The notes under the pieces are model-generated. The model did no database searches. It was not told the DNA's origin and saw only the letters and a list, made by a program, of their open reading frames with translations. 64,000 bases of DNA from Heterocephalus glaber (Eukaryota > Chordata > Mammalia > Rodentia > Bathyergidae): positions 1,604,158 through 1,668,157 of the forward strand of contig NW_004624882.1 in the NCBI RefSeq assembly GCF_000247695.1, read 5' to 3'. Below, piece by piece: positions 1 through 10,885 of this stretch. A program made the position numbers and the translations under genes. How positions within the stretch are numbered: the stretch's first letter is position 1; each line of letters opens with the position of its first letter.

Positions 1-398
1 AGAAATTAGAGACATTTATAGCTAAATGGATGCACATTGAGGCGATACTCTTAAGTGAAATAAATAGGACACACGTGTAAATACTGAATAGTTTCTCTGG
101 TGTGAGAAACTGAAAGTGTAAATAAGGACTAAAAGGTATAATAGATTATGTGAAATAGGAAGAAAAGGGGCAAAGGGGTAGGGAAAGTGGGAGGGTAGGG
201 GAAAGAAAAGAAAGGAATGGAATTAATGTGAAAAAACGAAAAAATGGAAACAAAGTCTTTGTAAATAGGGGGAATGGAGGGGTTGAAAGGAGGGCAGGGG
301 AAGGGGGAAAAATATGAAGCATAGAGATTATGTAAAGGTACAAATTTCCAATGATGAATGTCATTAAATTGTATTCCTAAAATGTACCAATAAAATTA
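1..398 (+). mobile_element. L1 3' end (ORF2 tail plus 3' UTR), cut by window start
   Basis: The first ~80 bases encode the last ORF2 residues ([19 protein letters not shown] then INRTHV, stop). A purine-rich 3' UTR follows (gaagaaaaggggcaaagggg type) and ends at a degenerate aatgtaccaataaaatt polyadenylation tail. It has one UTR unit, unlike the copy at 20780-22502. The element begins before position 1. Confidence 0.9.
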
Positions 399-1883
399 AT
401 TGAAAAATTCTATCAATTAATGGAACATCGTTACCTTAGGGTCTGCATCACAAAATAAAAATCACTGGAGTTTGCTTTTACTTCCCAGACCGTGGATCGG
501 TGGAAGTCCAATGCCTGGGACTCTGAGCTAATAAGTATTTCAGACAGGCACCCATTGGGAAATATCTCTCATGACAGAGAACACTTCCTAGCTAAAGCAG
601 AACAATGTAATCTAATGGTTTATTTAATTTCCTCCAAGTAACCCAGGCTTTCCAGTGACTCAAACCCTTGAGGAACAATCATATTATGAGTTATATTTTT
701 CTCCTTCCTTTCTTTGTTCCTTTGTATCATAAGAAAAAGGTCAGTTCCATTTTGCTGAAGAGAAGCTGATGTTTTCTACTTCACTTTATAATTAATTATC
801 TGCTTTTGTGATTTATTGCTCAAATGAGTAAGGCACGGAGGATCTGTTGCAGTTCTGTTCCCTTGAAGTGGCCAGTCCAAATTGCATTTCTCTCACTGAC
901 TGATTTCCACTCTAGCTGGCAGGACCATGTCCTACTGATGTCATCCAGGTGAGTGTGGGCCTTAATGTAGTGAAAGAGATGAGGAAGGAGAGGGACATTG
1001 GAATAGGAAAAGGACGGCTCAAACTACAACCCTAGGAAGCACCAGGATACTTAGAATGATGGTGATGCAGGGAGCAGGTGGCGCGGGTGGGGTGCACACA
1101 GCTGGCGTTGTCCTGGCTGCTCCCACAAGTACTCCGTGGTCCAGGTGGCAGCAAGGCCAATAAGGGAGCAGACAGAGAACACCGGTGTAATCAAAAGAGG
1201 CTTCTGTGGGCAAGATGAAGGATCATGCAGTGCTGGCGGGTATGTGGACACAATTAGCAGTTTGGGGGAGCAATGTGGTGTCATTAGGTCAATTTCAGTG
1301 TCCAAAGCACTGTCACCTAACACTGTCATTCTGTCACAAAGGAATTCTCCCACTAGGCTTTAAGGGAATAGGGACAAAGATGTTCTTTGCAGCAGACTAT
1401 GTGGAGTGAAACGCTGAAGGCAAGCTGGGTATCCATTTCTAGGAGAGAAGACACAAGACAAATACACAAAAAGCAATGCAGATGGAAGCAAAGTACTGCT
1501 TCCTGGCTTTCAGTCCCTAGTCACAGGAAACATTCAGCAGATAAGAAGTGCCAGATAGCCCCCCAGACCAGATTTGTGAGTGTGGACCTGTCTGCCCTGG
1601 CTGGCTGGCTCCTGCCCAGATTTCCTTCCAGAGCCCTCAGAAGCAGCCAGTGGGCCCCAGCAATCCATCCTGTGGGCACAGCTGACCGGACCTGAGTGTG
1701 GGAATGAGCCAATCAGATTTCCTCTCTCCGGAATAAGAACGAAGAGGGAAAGAGATGAAGAAGGCTCGGAGCTGAGACACATTCATGGCAGGATACCAGA
1801 GTCAAGGCTGCAGATGCCAGCAGTGCTCCTAGCAGTCTTGATTCCCATCATTCCCAAAGCTGGTTGTTCACTTTTCCATTAGA
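399..1883. other. Intronic sequence, no feature recognised
   Basis: No exon, SINE or LINE hallmark is apparent. The open frames at 1051-1353, 1387-1695 and 1580-1882 have no recognisable protein similarity and no splice or promoter context. Confidence 0.5.
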
Positions 1884-2065
1884 AATAAAATAATTGATAT
1901 AAAATTTCTCAGTATGATATCTATCGTCATTTTGGATAAGAGCTTTTACTTGGGTTTTCTCTCATCTGTAAGTATTTAATCATTACCTGCCAGACAAGAA
2001 GAATAAATGCCATAGTGCTTCAGGTCTCCTAAGATTCCTAAACAAATCTTAGGAAGAAAAAAGAT
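1884..2065 (+). repeat. Copy A of an unassigned ~180-bp repeat (partner at 4783-4961)
   Basis: This segment aligns in the same orientation with 4783-4961. Shared landmarks in the same order include an aaataaaat start, 'atgatat.tatc', a T-rich run, 'ctaccagacaagaa'-like (ctgccagacaagaa here), and an 'aggaagaaaaaagatc' end. I judge identity by eye at roughly two thirds. I do not recognise the family. Confidence 0.55.
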
Positions 2066-3217
2066 CAAAGCCATATGTGTTCATATGTTATAGAATGCCA
2101 AGATGGATTTAGACAGATTCAGATGCAGCCCCGTGCCAATAGATGCCAATCATCACCATATGTGGAAGAAGGGTGCTGTGGGACATTCACAGGAGGTGTT
2201 GCAAACCAGAGTTTGGAATCCTTAACCCCTTACTTGCCTTGAGGTCTGACGACAGACTTACAGTAATTAAAAACTGAAAGTAGGAACAAAGGAGAGGCCG
2301 GGAGAGGCAGCACATGCCCAAAGGGCAGAGGCTACATTTGTGAAATGAGTGCCCTTCCAGGGAGGCAGGGCCAATGAGTGAGTCCCAGGGCAAGATGTAG
2401 AAGATACAGTAGAGTTATTGCCCTGGGGTCATTTCTTGAAGGCCTCCTAATCAACAGAGCTTCTTCCAAGGGTGAGAGGGTCAGAGCAGAAAGACATTGA
2501 AGCTGAGGAGCATTGAACATAGCCAGCCCTTGGGTTCTGTCTGACTCAAGGGGGCTGCAATTGGAGTAACTCAACTGAAAAGTCTTCCAGAAGTCCACAA
2601 AAGCACCCACAAGAGAGTCAACTCTGATTATCTTCCATAGACACAGGCACCAGGGCTGGATTCTACTGGTGCCAATCAAGTGAGAACTTTCCCCCTTTTC
2701 ATCTCACCACCCTGGCCCCATTTCAGTTTGGAAGGGGAGACAGCTAGAGAAAAAGTGGAAAATAGAGAAAACATTGACAGTGCCTCTTAACTCGATACAA
2801 GCTTCCCAGGCCTGAAACAGGGGCTAAGGAAAAGTTTGTGGAATTGGGAGTTTCACTCTTACGTGACAATAGAACATTTTAATTACAGGTTACAGATTGT
2901 TGTGACTACAAGTGAGCAAGTGAATGGAAAATTTTTCTGCACCTATTTAATACATTACACAACCTACCTGAGTTTTTCTGGAGGGCTCTAACTGGTCCTG
3001 CAGAGCTATTATAAGTAGTCAATGGGGGGGAAAACACAGTCGCCATTTGATTGCAGCCTCTGAGACCTATGCTACATTTATTCCCAATTTCCCTTTGCTT
3101 AGATAGACTTGAATAGATCTTGTTCTTTGAATTCAAATTAAAAGATTAGACTAAATGCATTTGAACCCAAAGAAGAACAATAAAGTTAAACCTAAGAGTG
3201 AGTGATAAAAACTATGA
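2066..3217. other. Intronic sequence, no feature recognised
   Basis: Unique-looking sequence. The minus-strand frame at 2332-2679 has no recognised similarity and no coding context. Confidence 0.5.
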
Positions 3218-3298
3218 ATGGTGGCACAGCTGAGGCAGGAGGATTGTGAGTTCAAGGTCAGCCTGAACTACATATTGAGATCTTGTCTCAAAAAAAAA
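3218..3298 (+). mobile_element. B1-like SINE, 5'-truncated
   Basis: It shows the B1 core 'gaggcaggaggattgtgagttcaagg' type sequence, then 'cctgaactacatattgagat', and ends in an A-rich tail after 'cttgtctc'. The Pol III A-box half is missing. Confidence 0.75.
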
Positions 3299-3544
3299 TG
3301 AAAGATAAAGATTAGAACAAATTATAAGGGGGTAGAATGGGCAAGAGAATGGATGGGCCCATAGACTGTGAGACAAATGCTAATTTTCTACCAATGCTCA
3401 GTGGTACCATATTTACAGTATTTTTTCACTTTTGAAAAGGAAAGCTGATGTTCACAGGTCTTATACAGTAGCTTCTAATAGCAGATAAGCCCCTGGAGAT
3501 GGACTCTTGCTCCTCATCTTAGATGTCAATAAGCATAGATACTG

Positions 3545-3964
3545 TGTTAGCTTCCTAGTACTGCTATAACAAACAGCCACAAACTTAGTGGGTGAGAACA
3601 ATACAAACGTACTGTCTTACATTCCTCAAGGCTAGAAGTCTGAATTGGGCTTAGCTGGGCTAAAATCAAAGTGTCTTCAGGGCTGTTGTTTTCATTCTGG
3701 AGCCTTTTCAGTTCTAGTGTCTGCCTGTATTCCTGGGCTGATGGCCGCTTCCTCCATCTCCATAACCAGCAGTGTAGCATCTTCAAATCACTCCTTGACT
3801 GCCTGCCCGCCTCTTTCACTGACAGCCCCTTGCGACGACAGACAGTTGGGTCTGCCTGGAATCCAAGATTACCACTCTATCATTAACCTAATCACATCAG
3901 CAAGCCAGCATTTAGAGATTTGGATGTGGGCATCTTTGGGGGGAGCATAGTTCTGGCTACAACA
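3545..3964 (-). mobile_element. MLT1-type (ERVL-MaLR) solo LTR
   Basis: The reverse strand has the MLT1 signature. On the plus strand it opens tgttagcttcctagtactgc, then 'tataacaaacagccacaaac', 'agtctgaattgggcttagct', and ends in ctacaaca. It is about 420 bp, the usual MLT1 length. It begins TG and ends CA with no clear 5-bp duplication left. No internal retroviral sequence is next to it. Confidence 0.7.
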
Positions 3965-4512
3965 GACCATAGTTTTATTAGTTATCGAGTGCTTCATAAC
4001 AGATTACCACAAACTCACTAGCTGAAGACAACACCCATTTGTTATCTCACTGTTTATGTGGGTCAGAAATATGGACATGGCTTATGTCAGTCATCTTTTT
4101 CAAGTTTTCTCACAAGGCTGCAAAGCATTGGCCAGGGATGTGGTCTTAAATGACAGCTTGATTGGAAAGGATCCACTTCCAAAATCATTTCCAAGGTTTT
4201 GGCAGAATTAAACTTCTCCATAGTTTATGGATTGAGGATCTCAGTTATTTGTTGATAAATGGCTTAGGTCTACCCTCACTGCCTTGCCATATGGGGCTCC
4301 CAGAATGGCCACTGGGTTCAGCAAAGCTAGCAAAATGATGAAAGTTACAGTTTTATGTAACTTAATCGTGGAAGTGGCATCCCATAACCTTGGTTATACT
4401 CTCTTAGAAGCAAGCACATACTCCAGCCATACTGAAAGAGGGGCTATACAAAGTTATGAATACAAAGTGGTATGCGTCACTGGGGTCTACCTTATATTCT
4501 GCCTGTCGCAAT
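3965..4512 (-). mobile_element. Ancient LTR-like repeat, abutting the MLT1 LTR
   Basis: Landmarks on the plus strand are 'cttcataacagattaccac', 'gtgggtcagaaatatggaca', 'tctcacaaggctgcaaagca', 'aaaggatccacttcc' and 'ggaagtggcatcccataacc'. These are colinear with a well-known eutherian LTR-like repeat of about 550 bp whose name I do not assert. It starts immediately after the preceding LTR. Confidence 0.55.
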
Positions 4513-4782
4513 AATAAAGAAGGACTTACAACCAAGTAATCCTGAAGTATCTCAAAAGTAGTTTTCACCTATGACTTCACTATTCACAGAATTTTTTTTT
4601 GTCGACAACTTCAAGAAGTAGCACTGCCCTGCATATCTTGTTAATTGAAAAATGAGAAACGTTTTTCAAAATACATGTATTATATTTCAAGTCTTTGTAT
4701 TCATAATGATGCTCTGCGAATTTCTTGAAGCATAATCTAGATTGATTTTAATTTTACAATTTGAACAATGAAGTTATCTGCA

Positions 4783-4961
4783 TTAAAATAAAATATTTCC
4801 AAAATGATATGTATCATTAAGATTGGGAACATGCTTTTCTTGTTTTTTCTTGTGTATAATTATTTAACTATAATCTACCAGACAAGAAAAATTAACTCCC
4901 GTAATGTTTTGGATCCCTTAGAATATCTTTAATTCTAGGAGGAAAAAATAGATCCAAGCTA
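4783..4961 (+). repeat. Copy B of the unassigned ~180-bp repeat
   Basis: This is the partner of 1884-2065, with colinear blocks and short indels. The two copies are 2.7 kb apart and enclose the two LTR-like repeats at 3545-4512. It could be an old local duplication or two copies of an ancient dispersed element. Confidence 0.55.
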
Positions 4962-5505
4962 ATTTAAAATAGCCTCAACAGAAAGATTGGAATCAGGAAT
5001 GAAGACACCACATTCAAGCAAGCAGATAACCTCTTTTTAGGAAGGTCTAAAATAGCCAGAGGCTTTTAAAAAACCAGTTAGAAGCACATTTAGAGAAGTA
5101 TTTCATCATAAATTCCAAGTAAACTTTTTACTTTTGAGGAGTAATTTCAAATTTCAGTGCCAATATTTTTAAATGGATGAGTTTGTTAAAAACATCATTT
5201 TAATCCCTGAATCACAGTGCTGACCCGCAGGAAAATAGAGGCGAACCTACCCTACCTAAACCTTTCCTGTCAGAGTTGCTTTCCCTTCCTCTCGCATTAT
5301 TTCTTGTCTCATCATCTTTTGACAGAGAGTCCCTTGAAACATGTTTGGGACACTCAGCATTCATGGTTGCAGGGCATGATTTGATGTCACATCCCATAGT
5401 ATAATTTCACTAGATGTTGATCCAAGCAAGCTATGTGAGAATAAAAGCTCAGATTTCAGATTTTTTCTGGTCCTCAGGATACTGTAGTAAGCTATAGTCA
5501 CAGCC

Positions 5506-5744
5506 CTTTTTTGTTTAAGAGAGTGTCTTGCTAAGTCACTAAATTATTCAGGCTGGGTTAGAACTTCCGATCCTCCTGCTGCAGCCTTTCAGAGTGCTGG
5601 GATGACAGGTATTTATTATTATGTCCAGATTTTAACGAAGTAGAGTTTTCAGTATTAACCCCCACCAATTTTGGCAGTGCCGGGATCCAACCCAGGGCTG
5701 CATGAATTTTAGCAAGCACTCTACCAATGAGCTACCTCTCAAGT
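5506..5744 (-). mobile_element. B1 plus ID-like composite SINE
   Basis: On the plus strand, 5506-5630 reads as the reverse of a B1-type unit ('gatcctcctgctgcagcctt', 'gtgctgggatgacagg'). About 5640-5744 reads as the reverse of a tRNA-like unit: its minus strand has 'aggtagctcattggtagag' (A box) and 'gggttggatccc' (B box). This arrangement resembles rodent B1-dID-type fusions, or two adjacent insertions. Confidence 0.6.
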
Positions 5745-6149
5745 CCTAAAATGTTTCTCAACAATTAAGCTATAGCTGGTGTCCTCTATATTTTAGAGCA
5801 CCACAGTTGGCACCTTTCTTTAACTGCCTTTTCCATTTTTTATTTATACCATTTTAATACTTCAGTATGTAATCATATTAGCATGTACTCCTATGTATTT
5901 TCCTTCTAGATAAACTAATTAGAGGTCGTGATCAAGTCAGAGATTGATATGAATTTAACACTGTTGTGAAGGGCCTTGAGATTATCTAAGAGATTCAGAA
6001 AATGAAACAAAATAAAATCAAAAGACAAAAACATATAGGAAGATATTTTATGTTCACATTCAAGAGTCTTATGTAAATTAAGACCAAACAAGTTAATTGT
6101 AGAATTTTAAATGTCAAAAGTGGAAGTAACCAATCTGTGAAGGCTGAAA

Positions 6150-6322
6150 AGTTGTTTGTTTGTTGTTGTTGTTGTTGTTGTTTTGAGACAAGGTCTTGCT
6201 ATGTAATTTAGGCTGGCCTTGAACTCACTACGTAGCCCAGGTGGTCTCAAACTTTCAACGATCCTCCTGCCTCAGCCTCTCAAGTGCTGGGATCACAGGT
6301 GTGTGTCACCACACCCAGCATG
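6150..6322 (-). mobile_element. B1-type SINE with (GTT)n tail
   Basis: On the plus strand the tail is a GTT run (about 6155-6183), followed by 'gagacaaggtcttgctatgt', 'aggctggccttgaactcac', 'gatcctcctgcctcagcctc' and 'gtgctgggatcacaggtgtg'. It looks nearly full length and includes an internal duplicated block. The GTT run is the reverse of a CAA-expanded tail. Confidence 0.85.
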
Positions 6323-7144
6323 AAAGGTTAGGTTTGAAGAGGCAAAATAAAGAGGTAATTTGGGGCTCTGTATGAAAGGATTTTGTAAATTGTAAAATGA
6401 CATTCTAAAATGACTCAAGAGATTGATGTGTAGTATTTTTCTTTGGAAAGCAAGGTGATAAAGCACAGTGAAAAGGCTGTTTGAACTTTTACTTCTAAGG
6501 TAAATATGGGCACACACAAGATTCTTTCTTCTTCCTGTGCTTCAGAGTCCTTCAAAGGGATTAGAAAAATATTCTTTTTGGCAAGCTAGTGCATGTCAGC
6601 CCTTAGCCTCTCTGCTGGTGGGCAGCCACTGGTGATGGAAATAAGAACTGATACCAGCATTTTTCCGATGACTCTTTGCTTGGAAGGGCCTTTCCTCAGT
6701 CCTAGGGTACTTTATGATGAAGCCACTTAATTTGCCTTTACTTTTTCCTTCCTATTTGAACCTATATATGTGAAAGGAAAAGCAAGATTTTTCTGACCTG
6801 ATAAGCAGTCACACAGAGTGTCAGCCTAAGCAATTGCCAGCAATGCTGGTGGAAGTAGTGCTGACCTTTCAGTTTCAGAAAAGTTACTACAGGACTCCAC
6901 TTGGGATGGGGTTTCACGTTTCATCTTCTTGGCCTTTGCAACACTCTGAATAGGGATTATAATTATCCACTGAGTCAATTCGTAACAGGTACTGAAGCCA
7001 TTGGTGGACAAGAATGGAAATGTCTAGTAAATGACAAAGTGTTTTGAAAAGGTCAACATATTATAGCTAAGTGTGCTCTATCTTGGACTAGATGAGGCAT
7101 TGATCCTCTGCCCAGTCCTGCTGAAGCTTGCCCCTCTCCTGATA

Positions 7145-7500
7145 CAGTGGACCCTAGAGTTACAACCAGCCTGACATATGAACGAGTTGGGTTACAACAG
7201 GAATTTTAGTTTTAACTTATGAACAAAGTCTTGAGTTACGTCCCGAATGCCGGCCACTTGTGCTTACAGATGGTCTCAGATACAGACAAAGAGTTCTAGA
7301 AGGAATATTACAATATCCTTTCCTGTGTGGGGATAATTGAGAAGTCCCAGGCCAGTGTCTCTCTAAGGACACTGAGATCTGCCTGTATACAGGAGAGAGA
7401 CTTTGAAGGCTGGGTAGAGGAGCCTGAGCCTTCAATTGACCAACTTGAGTTACAACCAGCCCTTACGAAAGAACTGACTTCATAAGTCAAGGATCCATTC
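7145..7500. mobile_element. Tigger/pogo-like non-autonomous DNA transposon with TA duplication
   Basis: The element is 356 bp and flanked by TA at 7143-7144 and 7501-7502. Its ends are imperfect inverted repeats: cagtggaccctagagttaca at the left, and the reverse of the right end reads gaatggatccttgacttatg. Internally, 'gagttacaaccagcc' recurs near both ends. TA target choice and the cagtggaccc terminus fit Tc1/mariner-pogo (Tigger) elements. There is no transposase remnant. Confidence 0.7.
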
Positions 7501-7874
7501 TACCTGCAAAGAAAAGGACTGAGATTATCTGTCATCCTGTTATGTTCAAGGGAAGCTGTGGAGAAAATGGACAAAATAAAGCTACCCTAGTCATCAGAGC
7601 AACAGAGATGTAAAGGAGATAGATTAAAGACTCCACTTGTACAGTAGCAATGGCTTGGCTTCTACCAATTCTACTATGTCTCCTTCACTTCACCTTGGAG
7701 TGAGGGGTTATATTTACAATCAAAAAGACTACCAGGTTAGCAGTCAAAGAAGAAGTAAAGAAAATGTAAGGACAGATCTTTTGTTAAACAATGTGTTAAA
7801 AGAGTTCATCCTGAAAAAGTGGAGGATTGAATTGCTCACCTTTTCCCATTTGTGATACAGACTCCAAAGATGGC

Positions 7875-8385
7875 CCTTGTATCAGTCAGTGCTCATCAGA
7901 GAAACAGATCACACACACACACACACACACACAGGCGTGCATGCACACTCGGATTTACAAGATAGGCTTTCAATGGTCGCCTGCAGAGTTGGGGGTGAAA
8001 GAGTGCAAAAGGGCTGCCGCACACTAGAGATGGGAAAGATCCAATCAAAAGTTGAAGGCCTGGACTATAGACTCCAGTGGGAGCGCCTATCAGGAAGCTG
8101 AAGGGTCTGTGACGGAGGGCTGAGGAGCCTGGCCTGGAAGCTGGAGACTGATGTCCAAGGCCAAGGCAAAAAGACTGGAGCTCATCTGAAGAAACAGAAG
8201 AGAGCCTTCCTTCTTTTTTCCCTTTTTATTCTATTCAGGCTACAAGCCCATTTGTTGGTGCCACCCATGCTCAAGAGAGTCTTCCATTTTTAGTAAGTCC
8301 ATTCAGTCACACTCAGAACTATGCTGAGCCAATCAGTTGGGCATTTCTTACTCAAGCTGATACAGCAGTTAACCATCACACCCTT
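7875..8385 (-). mobile_element. LTR-like ancient repeat containing a CA microsatellite
   Basis: The plus-strand start 'gtatcagtcagtgctcatca' with 'gagaaacagatc' and the end 'cagttaaccatcacaccc' are the reverse of a repeat that closes with 'ctgactaata'. The block at 36246-36764 appears to be the same broad family in the opposite orientation. A (CA)n run occupies 7910-7933. Confidence 0.5.
7910..7933 (+). repeat. (CA)12 microsatellite
   Basis: An uninterrupted CA dinucleotide run. Confidence 0.97.
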
Positions 8386-8406
8386 GACTAGCCATATCTG
8401 CTAGGG

Positions 8407-8627
8407 CAGTGATGGTGAACCTTTTAGAGACCAAGTTCACAAACTACAAAACCTATCTATTTATCTTAAAGCACCAACACTGCAATTAAACCTGAATATT
8501 GAGGTTTTAGTTTAGAATAAAACAATGTTATCCAATGGTCAGCTGCTGATGCAACTTGGCTCATGTGCCAACAGAGAGGGCTCTGTGTGCCTGCTGCAGC
8601 ACACATGCCATAGGTTCACTACCACTG
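8407..8627. mobile_element. hAT-type non-autonomous DNA transposon with 8-bp target duplication
   Basis: The element is 221 bp with inverted termini cagtgatggtgaacct and, on the other strand, cagtggtagtgaacct. It is flanked by 8-bp duplications tgctaggg (8399-8406) and tgctgggg (8628-8635) that differ at one base. Eight-base duplications and CAGNG ends are the hAT signature. It is too short to encode a transposase. Confidence 0.8.
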
Positions 8628-8635
8628 TGCTGGGG

Positions 8636-9095
8636 TCCACATCTCTTTGTAGTCTCTTTCCCCTGAATCTGAACTAGGCCTGAAATTCACTTTTGACAAG
8701 ACAACATTGCAGCAGCGACATTGCATGGCTTCTAGGCCTTGGTCAGGAGAGTCCTGGAAGCCTTACAGCAGCCCATGGTACCTTGGAATGTCACTTTGAG
8801 GAAAGCCAACTCCTAGGTAAGAATTCCAGCAACCCTGGGACCCCTGTTGAAAGCAAGCTGGCCATGTGTAGAAGTGGTGTGGAGAGAGGGCGAGACACCT
8901 GGCCACCTCCAGCTCAGCCAGCTCTCCAAGGACAGGCAACAGCACATGAGTGAAGAACCACTCTCTGACACCTGGCCCAATCAAGCCTTTGGATGGCTGC
9001 AGCCACAGCTGCCATTTAACTGAGCCACATGGGAGACCCCAGTGAGAATCATCTGGATAAGACCAGTCAACCCACAGAAGTGTGAGAAATAAGAA
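8636..9095 (+). mobile_element. Possible MaLR/LTR-like repeat
   Basis: The sequence follows the pattern of a eutherian LTR-like repeat: 'ggacccctgttgaaagcaag', 'cacatgagtgaagaa', 'gatggctgcagccacagctg', then 'acccacagaagtgtgagaaa', which resembles the usual pre-polyadenylation end. The family is uncertain and the 3' terminus is indistinct. Confidence 0.45.
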
Positions 9096-10205
9096 AGAAT
9101 TTTACGAAGCCAATGTGCACTGCAATTTGTTAGACTGCAGTGGACAATTAGAACATCATCTCTCCATAAAGAATTTGAAAACTATGTTTTTAAAACAACA
9201 GGCATTCACTGAGGTCAGTTTGAAACTGAACACACATCTCCCTTATCAGGCAAGGGAAAACATCCAAGCTATCAGCTCCCTGGTATGTTTTAGTTGTAGC
9301 CTACACTAAAACAAAAACACAAAAGCAAAGCCAACAACCGACCAAACAAATGAAACACCAAGACTGTCTTACACAAACATATGCTGAAGTGTGAAGACAA
9401 TGCTCTTATTGCTGGGAATAGGGTCAGAACAATTGTAACATTAATTATGGATTTTTGCAGATTGGGATGGAGAAGGAAAAAGCTAATCAACTTAGGGAAG
9501 AGGAGAGAACTCAATCAGCATCTTGGACTAAAATCAATTCACTACAAAGAATAATCTGAGGACACAATTGGTATTGCCTTGTGGAGTATATATTGAATTT
9601 TAAAAAGAAAAGATTAAAGTACATTGTAATTTTAGGTTTAAAATTAAATACCTTACATACAACCAATGGCTTGAATAGAACTGATGGAGACACCAGAATT
9701 CTCTGGAATGTGTAATTCACATTTTACTTGAAGATGGTTTAGGCTTAGGCTGTGATTTTCTTTGTGAGGAACTATTAAGCATAAAATCCATATAATTGAT
9801 ATAGTAATTAACAAAATCAACATTTTGATGAAACTATATCACTTCAAACCTTTTATTTTGTTCTATTTTTTAAACCTCTGCAGTAAAACTCAGGTCTGAC
9901 ACTCTGAGTTTGGAAGCTGCTGCCAAGAGAGTTTTATTTGCACATGACATCTGTGTCTGCAGTGATCCAATTTTTTTGCCCATTTAATTCACTTTTTGCT
10001 GAATGAATGATGTCTTTGAGCTACTTATTTACCCAGTGGATGAAAATGGTACTTACTTATATTTAAGATTTATAAAAGGCAACAGGGTCTCTTGGGGTAA
10101 AAATAAAATTGTACACACGTGTGATACTAAACATTTCTCAGTTCATGCATTCTTTTAATAAATATTTAATGAGAATTCACCTGAAGCCAGCCATTTGGGA
10201 TGCGT
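9096..10205. other. Intronic sequence, no clear feature
   Basis: AT-rich. A short L2/MIR-like remnant ('ttcttttaataaatatttaa') is near 10150. I see nothing else. Confidence 0.45.
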
Positions 10206-10411
10206 CAGCAGTTCTCAATGTGGAGAGATTTTACTCCACAGGAGGCATTTGGTAATGTCTGAAAACATTTGTATCTGGCATAAATAGGAAGGGTGCTCAT
10301 AGGTAGAGGCCAGATATGCTGGAAACCACCCTATATTGCACAGAGCAGCCCCCATAATAAAGGTTTCTATCTAGTACAGAATGTCAATACAGGCAAGACT
10401 AAGAAATCTTG
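10206..10411. mobile_element. hAT-type MER remnant
   Basis: The termini are cagcagttctcaatg and 'ctaagaaatcttg', with internal landmarks 'ggaggcatttggtaatgtct', 'gtagaggccagatatgctgg' and 'gcacagagcagcccccataa'. These match a common mammalian hAT-derived MITE. I could not confirm the flanking duplications. Confidence 0.65.
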
Positions 10412-10504
10412 TTGGCATCAATGAATAAAACAGACAAGAAAATGCTTAACCTGGTAGCTTTTACTTTCTAGAGAGAGAAAACATTCAAAAATAACTACGA
10501 AAAC

Positions 10505-10885
10505 CAGGAGACTTCCCTTATCTGTGGGAGATATGCTTCAATACCCCTAGCATATGCTTGAAACAATGGGTAGAACCAAACTCTACATGCTATGTGAACA
10601 CAAGCACTATGATACTTTGAAAGTCGATGTGATAACCAAGACAGGTGCTAAGTAACTAATGGATGGGTAGAATACAGAATGTAGGCATGCACGTCAAAGG
10701 GAGGAGTCATGTTCCAGGTGGGGCAGATAGACCAATGAGATTTCAGCACACTGCTCAGAACAGCACCCAATTTCAAATTTATGCATTGTTTGTTTCTGGA
10801 ATTTTCCACTTAATATTTTCAGACTGTGGTTGATCATGTGTAACTGAAACCATGGAAAAGTGAAACCGTGGATAAATGGGGCCAA
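10505..10885. mobile_element. Tigger-like DNA transposon remnant
   Basis: It begins 'caggagacttcccttatctg' and ends 'gaaaccgtggataaatgggg', which is the degraded inverted-terminus pair of MER2/Tigger-type elements. Internal 'ttgatcatgtgtaactgaaa' fits the same family. A TA follows at 10886-10887. About 380 bp, non-coding. Confidence 0.65.

Noticed and set aside
1051..1882. Cluster of 60-102-codon frames on both strands in a moderately GC-rich stretch
   Set aside because: No protein similarity, mutually overlapping frames, no CpG-island density and no promoter signal. Consistent with chance.
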